A stretch of 51,763 nt of DNA from a virus. The stretch is taken from the IMG/VR virus record IMGVR_UViG_3300021182_000126, positions 1-51,763 of that record. One strand, 5' to 3'. This document shows positions 22,392 through 30,985 of this stretch, one piece after another. The translations under genes and the position numbers were made by a program. The notes under the pieces were generated by a model. That model was not told where the DNA came from. It did no database searches and worked only from the letters and a program-made list of their open reading frames with translations. The number at the start of each line of letters is the position of its first letter. The first letter of the stretch is position 1.

Positions 22392-24284
22392 CTATTCGTA
22401 AACGAACACGCACGAGACGGTGAGGTCCGCCGCGTTGCCGTTGGTGCCCACAACAGTACAGCGAACCTCCACGGCGTTGCCGCGATTCACAACGTAGTAA
22501 GTCGACGCGACGGCGACGGCTGGGTTGTCGGCCCACGTGCCGGGCGTTGCCGACGCCTGAACCCCGTGGTTCGACGAGTTGGTAGAGACGAGGTTGCCGT
22601 TGACCTTCACGTTCACGTACGGCTGCGCGGCCCCGGTGTCCGCCGTGCCATGCGTGGCCGAAAATGAAACCAAGAACGCCTTGGCCTTCTGCCACTTGCA
22701 ATACTGTTTCGCGACGGCGGCCAGCAGGTCTTGCGTCGATCCGCCGTAGGCCCCCGCGATATGGAAGTCCACCTGTTCGACTTGTTGCGGAATGCCGACG
22801 CTCAAAGACGCGAGATCGTGGCCGGTGTCCAGCGGCGCGCCGGCAATCGTGATGCTGGCATTGGTGGAGATTGCCGTGACGATCCCGTAGTACGTGGTGC
22901 TCAGGTAAATGTACCTGACCGGCGAACCCACCTTGAAGTCGCTGGTGTCCGACATGGTGAGCGTTGACGCGCCGGCCGGCGTGGCGGTGTACTTCGATCC
23001 GGCAACCGTCGTCCAAGGCAACGTCATGGCGTTGGTTAGAACGTGGTTGCTTAGCGTGCCAATGTCGAGCTTCTTGGGAGCGCCGCCCTGAATGCAATAG
23101 AGGGTGTCGGCGTCGGCCAATGAGGTTATGGGATTCAGCGCCGCCGTATATGCGGTAAAGGCATCGCACACGTACGCCGTCAAGGCGCTGACGGTCGCCT
23201 GCCGACCCGTGGTGGTCTGGCAGAAAAGCATAAGGTCCGAGCCGCCAATAGTGGCCGAGTCCAGGCCAGAGAGATTCAGCACAGCCGCATGGGCGCTGTT
23301 GTTGATGTAGGTCGCCAGGTCGTCGATGCTTCCTTGCTTCGTTACGCCGGAACGATTCAGCAACAACAGGTCGCCGGTGGCCCAGGGCGAAACCGTCGGT
23401 GCTGCGAGGATCGTGCTGGTGACATAGGCGGCAATCTCCGTCGCCGTGGCGTACTTCGGCGAGCCGGATTGCAGGCAGTAGAACTTATTGGCGTCGGCCA
23501 CGGTCGCCGCATCGGGAAGGCCGGCCGCGTAAGCGGCGAAGTCGGCGTACACCTTGGTTTCGAGGGCAGACAAGGCCAACTTGAGCGACACGCCCGACTG
23601 ATTCACCAAAAAAGTATCGGTCGCGCCCAGTGTGGCGGCAGAGAGACCGGAAATATCAAGGATGCTCGTCTTCTTGTCGGCGACGAACTGTGCTTCAAGA
23701 TTGGCGAGCGTAACCTGTTTGGACGCAGCCGACCGACCGACAAGGACCGTATCGGTGGAAAGCAGGGTTGTCACGGCATCGGAGGACCACGCCGTGGCCA
23801 CCACGTACGAAGCGATGTAGGCGACGTCGACCAGTTTCCGCGATCCGCCGCGATAGATGAAGAAGTCGTCGCCTGCCACGACGGAGGTAACGGGCGTGTT
23901 CGCGGCCCCGCTGTCCAGGGCGAAGGCCGCCAGGGTGTCGACGTCCATTTCGTGGATCGTGCCCGCGCGATTGGCCAGGATCATGTCGCCCGACACGGCC
24001 GGATCGGCTTCGCTGGCCACTGACCATCCTGTGGAGAGAATGTACGCCGACAACACGTCGATGTCCGCCTTCTTCGCCACACCGCCGCGATACAGTGCAA
24101 ACGCATCGCCGGCGACGACCGGATTCACGGCGGAAGCTGCGGCCAGCACGGTTGCGGTATAGGCCGCCACGTCGGAAATCGCCACCTTCTTGGTGACGGC
24201 GGACTGGACAACCAGAAGCGTTTCCGTACCGGCGATGGTAGCCGTATTCAGAGACGCAACCCAAGCATTGTAATCGACGCTCAT
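22392..24284 (-). CDS. Tail fibre-like protein built of ~45-residue repeats (630 aa)
   Basis: From residue ~10 to ~420 the sequence repeats a degenerate unit of about 45 residues, recognisable as D-x-FL-xx-RSGV-x-KK-x-xI-xxL-xxY (for example GDAFALYRGGVAKKADIDVLSAYI, GDLLLLNRSGVTKQGSIDDL, ADTLYCIQGGAPKKLDIGTL), about nine copies. The remaining ~200 residues form a different beta-rich C-terminal domain with TATPAGASTLTMSD and DLTVSCVFVYE. Repeats of this sort are typical of elongated phage fibres; the C-terminal part may bind receptor. ATG 24284 overlaps the upstream stop (TAATG) behind GGAAGGTGG. Confidence 0.75.
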   Translation of the reverse strand: MSVDYNAWVASLNTATIAGTETLLVVQSAVTKKVAISDVAAYTATVLAAASAVNPVVAGDAFALYRGGVAKKADIDVLSAYILSTGWSVASEADPAVSGDMILANRAGTIHEMDVDTLAAFALDSGAANTPVTSVVAGDDFFIYRGGSRKLVDVAYIASYVVATAWSSDAVTTLLSTDTVLVGRSAASKQVTLANLEAQFVADKKTSILDISGLSAATLGATDTFLVNQSGVSLKLALSALETKVYADFAAYAAGLPDAATVADANKFYCLQSGSPKYATATEIAAYVTSTILAAPTVSPWATGDLLLLNRSGVTKQGSIDDLATYINNSAHAAVLNLSGLDSATIGGSDLMLFCQTTTGRQATVSALTAYVCDAFTAYTAALNPITSLADADTLYCIQGGAPKKLDIGTLSNHVLTNAMTLPWTTVAGSKYTATPAGASTLTMSDTSDFKVGSPVRYIYLSTTYYGIVTAISTNASITIAGAPLDTGHDLASLSVGIPQQVEQVDFHIAGAYGGSTQDLLAAVAKQYCKWQKAKAFLVSFSATHGTADTGAAQPYVNVKVNGNLVSTNSSNHGVQASATPGTWADNPAVAVASTYYVVNRGNAVEVRCTVVGTNGNAADLTVSCVFVYE

Positions 24285-25897
24285 TATCGCCACCTTCCGC
24301 TTTGCGCGGTTTCAATTGTGATTCCCTCGTAGGCCCACTGTGCGGAGGATCGCAGCCAAATAGCCATCCACACCGCCCGAATCTTGGGATAAACCAAATG
24401 GCTCCTGCCGGCCGAGAGCCTGCCGCTGTCCTTGACGTAGACCGCAGCACCCGCTGAGTTTCCGGCCTGATAGCGAGCTATCGCCTTCTTGGCGTTCTCT
24501 ACGGCGTCTTCTGCCGTGTCGCCCGTGACGATCGACCACACGGCATCGCCGCTCCCGTTGCCCAGGCAGCCGTGGAAGTTCACCAGCCGCCCAAAGCTGG
24601 CCGGCGACGCCATCGGAAGAGGGCCAATGACCAAGTGGCTTTCGATGCCAACCCCGTCATCTGTCGAACCCTGAAACGACCGCAAGTATCCATCCGCCGA
24701 GGCGATTACCATACTGTTGTCGACCTCGAGCGCAGCCAGCGGATCGTGATCGCTTTGCAGGTCTATCGGCCAGAATCCGCCTTGACGAAGATCAAAGTAC
24801 CAATGGTGCCCGGCGTCGGGCACGGGGGACAGAAAGACGTAGACGCCCGCTTCGTCTTGGTTCCAGCCGAGCGTGATGGCGCAATCCGCTTGATCGAGCC
24901 CGCGCAACTCGTCGGGGATTTTGTTTTTTGACAGGTTTTCCAGCCCACTACCATCATAATGCACCTTCCAAATGTCATTGCGACCAAGGAAGATAATGCC
25001 AATCGCTGTTTTCACCCATGCCTTACTGCCGACCATCCCAACATCCCTGGTGACGTTCCTGAGCGATCCTGACGCCGCCGGGTCGCCCTGGATAATCCAC
25101 AGGCCGTTAGACGTTGCTGCCATCAAGAAGGCGTCCTGGTGCGGCACCAGCGCCGTGACGGCAAAACCAATCTCCCCCGCCTCGGACAACTGGAATACGA
25201 GCGCACGGCCGGAGTCTTCCACGTCGGCCCCATAGTCCCAGTCTGTGAAATCGCCCTGCCTTGACATATAGACCAAATTGTCCGCTCCACTCAACACGAG
25301 GCGATCGCGGTACACGGCACCGAAGATGCAACCCGTGGGAACCGATCCAACGGAAGCCACCAGATCGCTCACGACGCCCGTTACGGCGTCCATGACAATT
25401 ACGCCTCCCGCGTCGACGGCGTACACGGCGCCCTCTCTGGCCACCAGGAAGCCGCTTGCCGGCGCCGAGTTACTGCCGACGACAATCTGGATGCCCGCAT
25501 CGGTGCAAAGCAGCACGCCGGAGTCTGTGGCCAAAGAACCCTCGGGAGAGACAATATCGCCATCACGGACCAGTTTCAACGTGGAGTCGACCAACACGGC
25601 AATGACCGTACCGACGCCGGATGAAGAAGCCGTGGGCACCGTAACCATGTTGGCGATCGATGTACCCAGCGGATCGGCGACAAACTTCGTCAAGCCCGGT
25701 CGAGAGCCGCCGCGGAGTCGATTGGCGATGGCATCCTCGGGTCGACAATTGACGGCCCACGGCGTCGAATGGTCGCTTTTGACCCCGCTGGCATCGCGCA
25801 CGGTTTGTACGTCCGCCGAATCACGAAAGCCCACCCGGCGGAAAACTCCGCCGGATGGGAATCTAAGCTCTCGAATCTTCGTCGATTCAGTCGGCAC
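24284..25897 (-). CDS. Beta-propeller-like tail/stabilisation protein (537 aa)
   Basis: A beta-rich protein with repeating blade-like strands (GTVIAVLVDSTLKLVRDGD, GFLVAREGAVYAVDAGG, FLMAATSNGLWIIQGD, GIIFLGRNDIWKVHYDG) and the phrase DRLVLSGADNLVYMSRQGDFTDWDYG. That phrase is very characteristic of podovirus tail or head-completion proteins of the T7 gp12 / P22 gp10 kind. Family members cap or extend the connector and contact fibres. It starts at GTG 25897 with GGAAGG upstream. About 2 kb upstream is a tail-tube-A-like gene (27190-28020), matching the order of T7 11 and 12. Confidence 0.75.
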   Translation of the reverse strand: MPTESTKIRELRFPSGGVFRRVGFRDSADVQTVRDASGVKSDHSTPWAVNCRPEDAIANRLRGGSRPGLTKFVADPLGTSIANMVTVPTASSSGVGTVIAVLVDSTLKLVRDGDIVSPEGSLATDSGVLLCTDAGIQIVVGSNSAPASGFLVAREGAVYAVDAGGVIVMDAVTGVVSDLVASVGSVPTGCIFGAVYRDRLVLSGADNLVYMSRQGDFTDWDYGADVEDSGRALVFQLSEAGEIGFAVTALVPHQDAFLMAATSNGLWIIQGDPAASGSLRNVTRDVGMVGSKAWVKTAIGIIFLGRNDIWKVHYDGSGLENLSKNKIPDELRGLDQADCAITLGWNQDEAGVYVFLSPVPDAGHHWYFDLRQGGFWPIDLQSDHDPLAALEVDNSMVIASADGYLRSFQGSTDDGVGIESHLVIGPLPMASPASFGRLVNFHGCLGNGSGDAVWSIVTGDTAEDAVENAKKAIARYQAGNSAGAAVYVKDSGRLSAGRSHLVYPKIRAVWMAIWLRSSAQWAYEGITIETAQSGRWR

Positions 25898-25913
25898 GTG
25901 TAAACCTTCCTAC

Positions 25914-26768
25914 TTAGGCGGCGGTTGCCTTGGCCGCTTCCATCACGTGCCACGTGTCCGCCGCGCTACACACGGCGATGTAACACTTGCTGGCCGCGAT
26001 GACGACGCCAGCATTGGGGGAGAGGCCGTTGATCGTCCCGCCGGAGGCCGGAATCAACGTGTTGGCATAGGCGGCCGTGTTGACCAACGTCAACACCATG
26101 CCCGCCACGCCCGTCGGCAGCGTCCACCCATAGGTGGTGGCTGTGGTGACCGACAACAACAGGATGATGTCCTTGTCGGCGGTCAAAGCCGCGGCAGCAG
26201 ACGCCGTCCCCGTCACAGCGGCCAAGCACGGTCGCAAAACACTCTTGCTGAACGTGGTTCGTCCGCCGATTGTCGTGGCACCCGTGCTGGTTTTGAACGT
26301 GCCGGTCGACCCCGAAAAGTCGTTGGAGGTCGACCCGGAGGCCAACAGACCATCCGCGATGGTCGGCAAGGTCAAGGTCGGGCCACTGAGCGAGGCCGAA
26401 GAAGCATTGTAGCCGGCCACGTTCGTTCCCTGCCCGGCGAGGATTCGCCACCGGAAGGTTCCCACGGCAGTCTGGATCGAATAGAGCGCGACCCAATCCC
26501 CGGCGTCGCCGAAGGTGATCGTGCTGTTGCTGCCGTCAAAGGTGCTGGTGACGGTCAGGGTGATGTCGCCGCCATCCGTGACCATGTTCAGGAATACGAC
26601 AATACCGTCCTTGGTGGGGACTGCCAAAGTCCGCGTCTCGGCCGCCGCGGAAACCAACGGCACAATGGTCAACTGGCGACCGACGTTGATGGTGCCCGCG
26701 TTGCCCGGATCGGGATTCTGATAGTTGGGGGCCTTGAACAACTGGTACAAAGCATTCATCGGAGTCAT
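25914..26768 (-). CDS. Probable fibre/decoration protein (284 aa)
   Basis: Low-charge, Thr/Ser/Gly/Ala-rich beta-structure protein. The first 120 residues contain LAVPTKDGIVVFLNMVTDGGDITLTVT; the second part has GGRTTFSKSVLRPCLAAVTG and ends WHVMEAAKATAA. Such composition with short repeated strands is typical of phage fibres or capsid decoration proteins. The start ATG 26768 has AAAGGAAG seven bases upstream. No family is assigned. A hairpin lies in the 80-base gap before it. Confidence 0.65.
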   Translation of the reverse strand: MTPMNALYQLFKAPNYQNPDPGNAGTINVGRQLTIVPLVSAAAETRTLAVPTKDGIVVFLNMVTDGGDITLTVTSTFDGSNSTITFGDAGDWVALYSIQTAVGTFRWRILAGQGTNVAGYNASSASLSGPTLTLPTIADGLLASGSTSNDFSGSTGTFKTSTGATTIGGRTTFSKSVLRPCLAAVTGTASAAAALTADKDIILLLSVTTATTYGWTLPTGVAGMVLTLVNTAAYANTLIPASGGTINGLSPNAGVVIAASKCYIAVCSAADTWHVMEAAKATAA

Positions 26769-26824
26769 GGAAACTTCCTTTCACGTCGCACACTGATTGA
26801 AGGGGGTTCAGTGTCGGCACCCCG

Positions 26825-26844
26825 CCGGGGGAAAAACGCCCCGG
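26825..26844. other. Intergenic hairpin between two virion genes
   Basis: CCGGGG (26825-26830) and CCCCGG (26839-26844) flank an A-rich loop on the plus strand. No T run follows on the minus strand, so it is more likely an mRNA-stability or attenuation element than a full terminator. Confidence 0.4.
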
Positions 26845-26849
26845 TTACG

Positions 26850-27176
26850 CTACTGAGTTTTGGTAACGACGGTTGCCGTAACGGCTCCCACATTGGCCAC
26901 CATTTTGATGAATCGCGATCCGATCAACACGCTCGGAATCGCGATGGACTGCGGATCGCTCGCGGCCGTCGGTACGGTCAGAACGCCCGAAGTTCCCACG
27001 TCGCTGCATAGCGAGTAGGTTCCAGCCTCGGAATCGCACTCGTAAAACGTCAGGGACGTGTTCGCCACCGAAGGCAAGAGGATGCGCCCCCACTGGCGAT
27101 CCGTATAGCGAACGGCGCCAGTCGTAGCCAGCGACGTTGTAACAGCGACTGTTTGAGCAAACGATTTGGTTGTCAT
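26850..27176 (-). CDS. Small virion protein, Ig/jelly-roll-like (108 aa)
   Basis: A Thr/Val/Ser-rich 108-residue protein starting MTTKSFAQTVAVTT, with LTFYECDSEAGTYSLCSD in the middle and strands IAIPSVLIGSRFIKMVANVG toward the end. The layout resembles small beta-sandwich decoration or tail-associated proteins of phages. The chosen ATG 27176 follows CGGAG by eight bases and comes 13 bases after the upstream stop; the open frame up to 27410 lies inside the neighbour. No family is assigned. Confidence 0.68.
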   Translation of the reverse strand: MTTKSFAQTVAVTTSLATTGAVRYTDRQWGRILLPSVANTSLTFYECDSEAGTYSLCSDVGTSGVLTVPTAASDPQSIAIPSVLIGSRFIKMVANVGAVTATVVTKTQ

Positions 27177-27189
27177 GGAAAAACTCCGG

Positions 27190-28020
27190 TTAGATGAATC
27201 CTGTAAAGCCACCGCCGGCATCCCAGTGGATCGTGCCGGTACGTCGATGCTGACAATGTTCTGCGCCGTCGTCGCCGCCGTGATCGACGCCCAGTGTGTC
27301 GGGCGAGGAGTGCTCCTTGTCGCGTTGAATCGCCATGGCCAGCAGAGGCGCGAGCGACTGGGCGTGTACGCCAGACGGGTTCTGATCGAAGTCCCGCTCA
27401 GCCGCCGCAAGGCAAGACTCCGTAAGACATGGAGCCAAAACCTCGATTCCCACCGGGTACTGATTCAACGGGTCGATCATTTGCGGGCGTAGGGTTCCAA
27501 TTGCCGTAAGAACATAGACGCCATCCGGTGTGGGGTAGAGCGCGACGAACCGCGACGATCCGTCCCGCGGATCAAACGTACTCGTAGTTTCCGCATACAG
27601 ACGGGGTCGACCGGGCATATTGTTGCGGGCCAACATGCGGCGAATCTCGACCTCCGCGACTTTGTCCAACTCCTCTGGCGGTCGGTCGGACCCTTTGGGA
27701 TACGTTAATTGCCCTTCCAGTCCATCCACACCGTCGGGTAAGGCGTAGTTGTCGACGCCGACGGCGGTGGTGATAGGAACCAGTGGCCGCAGAAACGACC
27801 AGCGATGGGCGGAGTAGACAAACTGTAATCCTTTGGCGATGCAACGGAGAATGTCGGAGGCCTGCGACGCGCTGGCAACCGCATCGGCAATCACATCGCT
27901 GGACGTGGGGCGCAGACCATACAGGTGAAACCCAACGTCGTTGACCAAGCTGACATAGTTGCACACCAGCGTAGCCGGCGCGTCGGGCGTCAGCGAGCCT
28001 TGATTGACGATGATGGTCAT
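27190..28020 (-). CDS. Putative tail tubular protein A / head-tail adaptor (276 aa)
   Basis: It contains LGLRPTSSDVIADAVASASQ-like opening text, AHRWSFLRPLVPITTAVGVDNYALPDGVDG in the centre (the pattern whereby a helical region leads to a W-x-F-x-x-P strand) and a C-terminal helix with ESCLAAAERDFDQNPSGVHAQSLAPLLAMAIQRDK. This combination resembles the gatekeeper or tail-tube A proteins that dock under the portal in podoviruses. The start ATG 28020 lies one base from the upstream stop (TAGCATG). It precedes decoration-type genes and a T7 gp12-like protein. Identification is from pattern memory, so moderate. Confidence 0.62.
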   Translation of the reverse strand: MTIIVNQGSLTPDAPATLVCNYVSLVNDVGFHLYGLRPTSSDVIADAVASASQASDILRCIAKGLQFVYSAHRWSFLRPLVPITTAVGVDNYALPDGVDGLEGQLTYPKGSDRPPEELDKVAEVEIRRMLARNNMPGRPRLYAETTSTFDPRDGSSRFVALYPTPDGVYVLTAIGTLRPQMIDPLNQYPVGIEVLAPCLTESCLAAAERDFDQNPSGVHAQSLAPLLAMAIQRDKEHSSPDTLGVDHGGDDGAEHCQHRRTGTIHWDAGGGFTGFI

Positions 28021-28021
28021 G

Positions 28022-29632
28022 CTAGGCGTCCAATTCGTACTGGTTGGTTACCGCGTTCCACACGAGCGTTTGCGGATTAGCGAAGGTGGCTCCGCTTTTT
28101 TGTCGCCAGAGACACCACGGGCCGGAGTTGAGTTCGAGCATGAACTTCACCTTGCCCAGGGCGTTGCTTACGAGCGGGCCCGCAACGACGTTAGTTCCGT
28201 CGCTAGCACCCGAAATCCAACACTCCACACCCTGTACGGGCGTTCCCCCGGCTTCACAAATAATCTCCGTCTCGACACCGCCCGGACCAACGGGCGACCC
28301 TCCCGCGTTGCTCGACTCAACCAGCCCGTTGGTCAGCTTGATCTGCCCGGCTCCCGTTCCTACGGTTGGCACGCCGGCCAGATGGCCCGTGTGATCGCCT
28401 TTGCCTTCGTCGAGAACTTTACCGGCGATATCGGTTGCCGCGTCGTCAATCGGCAGGGCGTCGAGAGGTGCAACCACGTAGCCGCAAATCTTGTTGACGT
28501 TCTCAACAGTCTGCCCTGCGGCCAGCGTCATAGGCGTATCGACCATCGCCAGCTTGTCGCTGCCTTCGATTGCCGTGAGAACGTCTTCTGCGCTCGCTCC
28601 ACCGCCGGTGGCGTTGTCGAGCAGCCATTTACCGATGCTTCCTGCCGCAGATAGAGCACTTGTGGCCTTCGCCCAAATCGCAGTCGCCGTTGCGGCCAGT
28701 GCCGTGTTGTTTGGCGCGTCGATGAGGTCCATTTTGTCGCCGGGGGCCGCCGCTGTCTTCGCGGCGTCGTAGGCGCTGGTCAATGCAACGGGGGATGTCA
28801 CGCTAGCCACCGCACCGCCTGCGAACGTGCTGGTGCCGATGGTCGCGTCTGTCGTCCACGTTGGACTTTGTACGTTGAACAGTTTCTTAAACGCGGCTGC
28901 GATATAGCCACTCGTTTCGGTAAGCACCGTGCCAAGTATTTCCCACAGCCCAGCCTTGACGTAAGCAGTCGATCCCGTGCCGGTAAAATTGATGGGCTGC
29001 GTTGTGCCAATGTTCGGATTGACCGTCACGCCTGCGCTACAACCGACGGTTTGCGTCTTGACTGTATTCACGTCCACTTTTTGCGTGTCGGGCACGGCTA
29101 CCTTGTTGGCCGAGTCAACCGACAAAGTGTTGCCCGGCGTCGTAGACCGAACAAGTTGCGCTAATCCGTAGGTGCCGTCGGTAATCTTCGCATAGCTGTC
29201 GCCGCTCTGCGCCGTGCTGGCCGAGGCGGTTCCTACATTAGCGGCGACCGTCACACCTGCGCCGCACGTGATAGCTTGGGTTTTGATCGTTTGTAGATCG
29301 CTTGCGTTCGGCTGTAACGTCGTACCGTCCCAATAGCCGTAGTAAGTTGCAACCAGCGTGTCGCTGATAGCGGCCGTGCCGCCGATCCGTTCGTAAATGT
29401 CGATCCAATACCAGCCGACCGTCGTCAGACCTGCCGGCCACGTGCCCACGTAGAAATAGCTGGCCGATGGCGTCTCTGTTAGCGCAACGGCGTAGTTGGC
29501 CCAATTGGCGACCGTGAGCGTTTCCAGTGCCGGCGTTCCCGACGTATTCCAGTAGGTTCGGGCTACGCTGCGGATCGTGGCGTAGAGCGTGCGGCCAGTA
29601 AGGCTGTAGCGATGAGCAAGTTCGTTGGCCAT
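28022..29632 (-). CDS. Modular tail fibre protein with Ig-like C-terminus (536 aa)
   Basis: Residues ~1-115 form a domain (SLTGRTLYATIRS, ETLTVANWANYAVALTE, FYVGTWPAGLTTVGWYWIDIYERIGG) shared with the 194-residue protein two genes upstream. Residues ~115-420 are Thr/Ala/Gly-rich beta repeats with the recurring TIKTQ / VKTQTVGCSAGVTV motif. The last ~85 residues resemble a carboxypeptidase-regulatory-like beta sandwich (ETEIICEAGGTPVQGVECWISG). It is probably a fibre or tail-spike adaptor. ATG 29632 directly follows the upstream stop behind GGAGGCAG. Confidence 0.7.
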   Translation of the reverse strand: MANELAHRYSLTGRTLYATIRSVARTYWNTSGTPALETLTVANWANYAVALTETPSASYFYVGTWPAGLTTVGWYWIDIYERIGGTAAISDTLVATYYGYWDGTTLQPNASDLQTIKTQAITCGAGVTVAANVGTASASTAQSGDSYAKITDGTYGLAQLVRSTTPGNTLSVDSANKVAVPDTQKVDVNTVKTQTVGCSAGVTVNPNIGTTQPINFTGTGSTAYVKAGLWEILGTVLTETSGYIAAAFKKLFNVQSPTWTTDATIGTSTFAGGAVASVTSPVALTSAYDAAKTAAAPGDKMDLIDAPNNTALAATATAIWAKATSALSAAGSIGKWLLDNATGGGASAEDVLTAIEGSDKLAMVDTPMTLAAGQTVENVNKICGYVVAPLDALPIDDAATDIAGKVLDEGKGDHTGHLAGVPTVGTGAGQIKLTNGLVESSNAGGSPVGPGGVETEIICEAGGTPVQGVECWISGASDGTNVVAGPLVSNALGKVKFMLELNSGPWCLWRQKSGATFANPQTLVWNAVTNQYELDA

Positions 29633-30382
29633 TTATCTGCCTCCAGCGCAGGGATAGGCGAAATATGTAGCGGCGGTTTTCAGGTAACGCGCGAAACTTG
29701 GAAAGTTCACGCCCGTGGTCAACGCATAGGCGTAGGTCGTTAAGCCGGTGTAGGTGCTGCTCAGCCAATAGCCATACGAGGCGTCGTAGCGCATATTCGT
29801 CAGTGCGCAATCGGGCGGGGCGTCGGTCGATTCAAAATTGATGATGCTGAGTATTTCCAGATAGGTCGGCAGCCGCCAATCGGATCGACCGGCATAAGTG
29901 AGGCCGACACAGGCATCAATTGCCGCCGCCCAGGTCATACCTGCCGCAGTGGTTAGATTCGCCGCCGATCCAGTCCAGATTGTCTGCCGCCAGTAGGTCG
30001 GATGGGCCGCAAAATCTACGCCGAACGTGCCAGAACTTGCAGACGTGTGTGCCACGCAACAGACCCAGTACAGACCGCCTGACGGATCGTGTACTAGATC
30101 GGCGAGGGCGTATGCGGTGCTGTTGGCCCAGTCGCTCCGTGCCGTTTGCACTTGATTCGCAGCCTGAACCCCGGTTGCGCCGGGGATAATCTTGATCGGG
30201 TCCGCCGGCCAGTACAAACCCGTTGCACGGTCGTAGATCGTTCCGTCGCCAAGTGCAACGTACTCAGACGCACGGGTGGCGCACACCTTGGCACCGGCCG
30301 CGCGATCCGCGTCGTCGCCCGTCCGATAGGAGGTGACTTGCCCGGTGCGCGGCAATCGGTTCTGTTGGTAACGGGTGAACAT
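29633..30382 (-). CDS. DUF1566/Lcl C-terminal-type adhesin or fibre tip (249 aa)
   Basis: A C-type-lectin-like layout of the DUF1566 family: IYDRATGLYWPAD near residue 50, then TWAAAIDACVGLTYAGRSDWRLPTYLEILSI at ~150-180, YWLSSTYTGLTTYAYALTTG at ~208, and a final YPCAGGR. The WRLPT and YWSS-type segments are diagnostic. Members occur as surface-binding domains of phage fibres and bacterial collagen-like proteins. Placed between fibre modules, it is a good candidate for a receptor-binding tip. Ribosome binding is weak (GAGA), so translation may rely on coupling to upstream genes. Confidence 0.85.
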   Translation of the reverse strand: MFTRYQQNRLPRTGQVTSYRTGDDADRAAGAKVCATRASEYVALGDGTIYDRATGLYWPADPIKIIPGATGVQAANQVQTARSDWANSTAYALADLVHDPSGGLYWVCCVAHTSASSGTFGVDFAAHPTYWRQTIWTGSAANLTTAAGMTWAAAIDACVGLTYAGRSDWRLPTYLEILSIINFESTDAPPDCALTNMRYDASYGYWLSSTYTGLTTYAYALTTGVNFPSFARYLKTAATYFAYPCAGGR

Positions 30383-30391
30383 GGTTGTTCT

Positions 30392-30976
30392 CTACGAAGT
30401 TTGCTGCGTGAAAAGACCCAGCACTTGTACGGGTGCGGTGCCAATCGGTGCCGTATCGTGCAGCCCTGCAAGCGATGCGGCCGCCGGGTCGAAACTGCCC
30501 GCAATTACGTCATCGTGGGCCGCGTTGATTTCGGACAACGCCGCGGAGTTCGGCGCATCCTTGCGAATCATCGCCCGCAGCCAATCGCGTAAATACGTGA
30601 TCCCGGTGAGTTTGGCGGCAAGGGCAATCAGCGTGCCTTGGCTCGCAGTATCGACTTCCGCCGTCCCGTCCCAACTGACTGCGCCCTGCCCTTCGTAGGT
30701 GTCGGTGTAGCTTTCCATGCCAGAGCCGCCGACGCGCAGGTAGCAATCCACCGAATAGTTGTTGCGTGGCAGCCCGGCGGGGATCGTGGCCGTGTAAATG
30801 CCGGTCGAGCCAATCTCGACGGCAGGAATCGCGTAGGTCGGCCAGTGTGCGGCGTTGAAAGTCTCAACGGCGCTGCCGTCGGCCAGGGCAAACTGGCGGT
30901 CCACGCCCATGACGAAATAGAGCGTCGTCAGGCCCGAGGTTGAGGCGTTCAGGTTGATGCGTAGCGAACTCGACAT
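30392..30976 (-). CDS. Fibre-associated protein sharing a domain with the 536-aa fibre (194 aa)
   Basis: Residues ~10-110 repeat the pattern of the 536-residue fibre: G-x-TTLYFVMG, VETFNAAHWPTYAIPAVE, GIYTATIPAGLPRNNYSVDCYLRVGG and VSWDGT. The remaining C-terminal ~85 residues differ, with a helical TLIALAAKLTGITYLRDWLRAMIRKDAP segment, perhaps a chaperone or anchoring helix. The shared domain probably mediates trimerisation or attachment to a common tail site. ATG 30976 follows GAGGATAAACC. Confidence 0.68.
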   Translation of the reverse strand: MSSSLRINLNASTSGLTTLYFVMGVDRQFALADGSAVETFNAAHWPTYAIPAVEIGSTGIYTATIPAGLPRNNYSVDCYLRVGGSGMESYTDTYEGQGAVSWDGTAEVDTASQGTLIALAAKLTGITYLRDWLRAMIRKDAPNSAALSEINAAHDDVIAGSFDPAAASLAGLHDTAPIGTAPVQVLGLFTQQTS

Positions 30977-30985
30977 GGTTTATCC

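Noticed and set aside
25278-27011. Long plus-strand open frame (577 residues)
   Set aside because: It is antisense to three well-supported virion genes with ribosome binding sites; composition is Arg/Gly-rich shadow coding.
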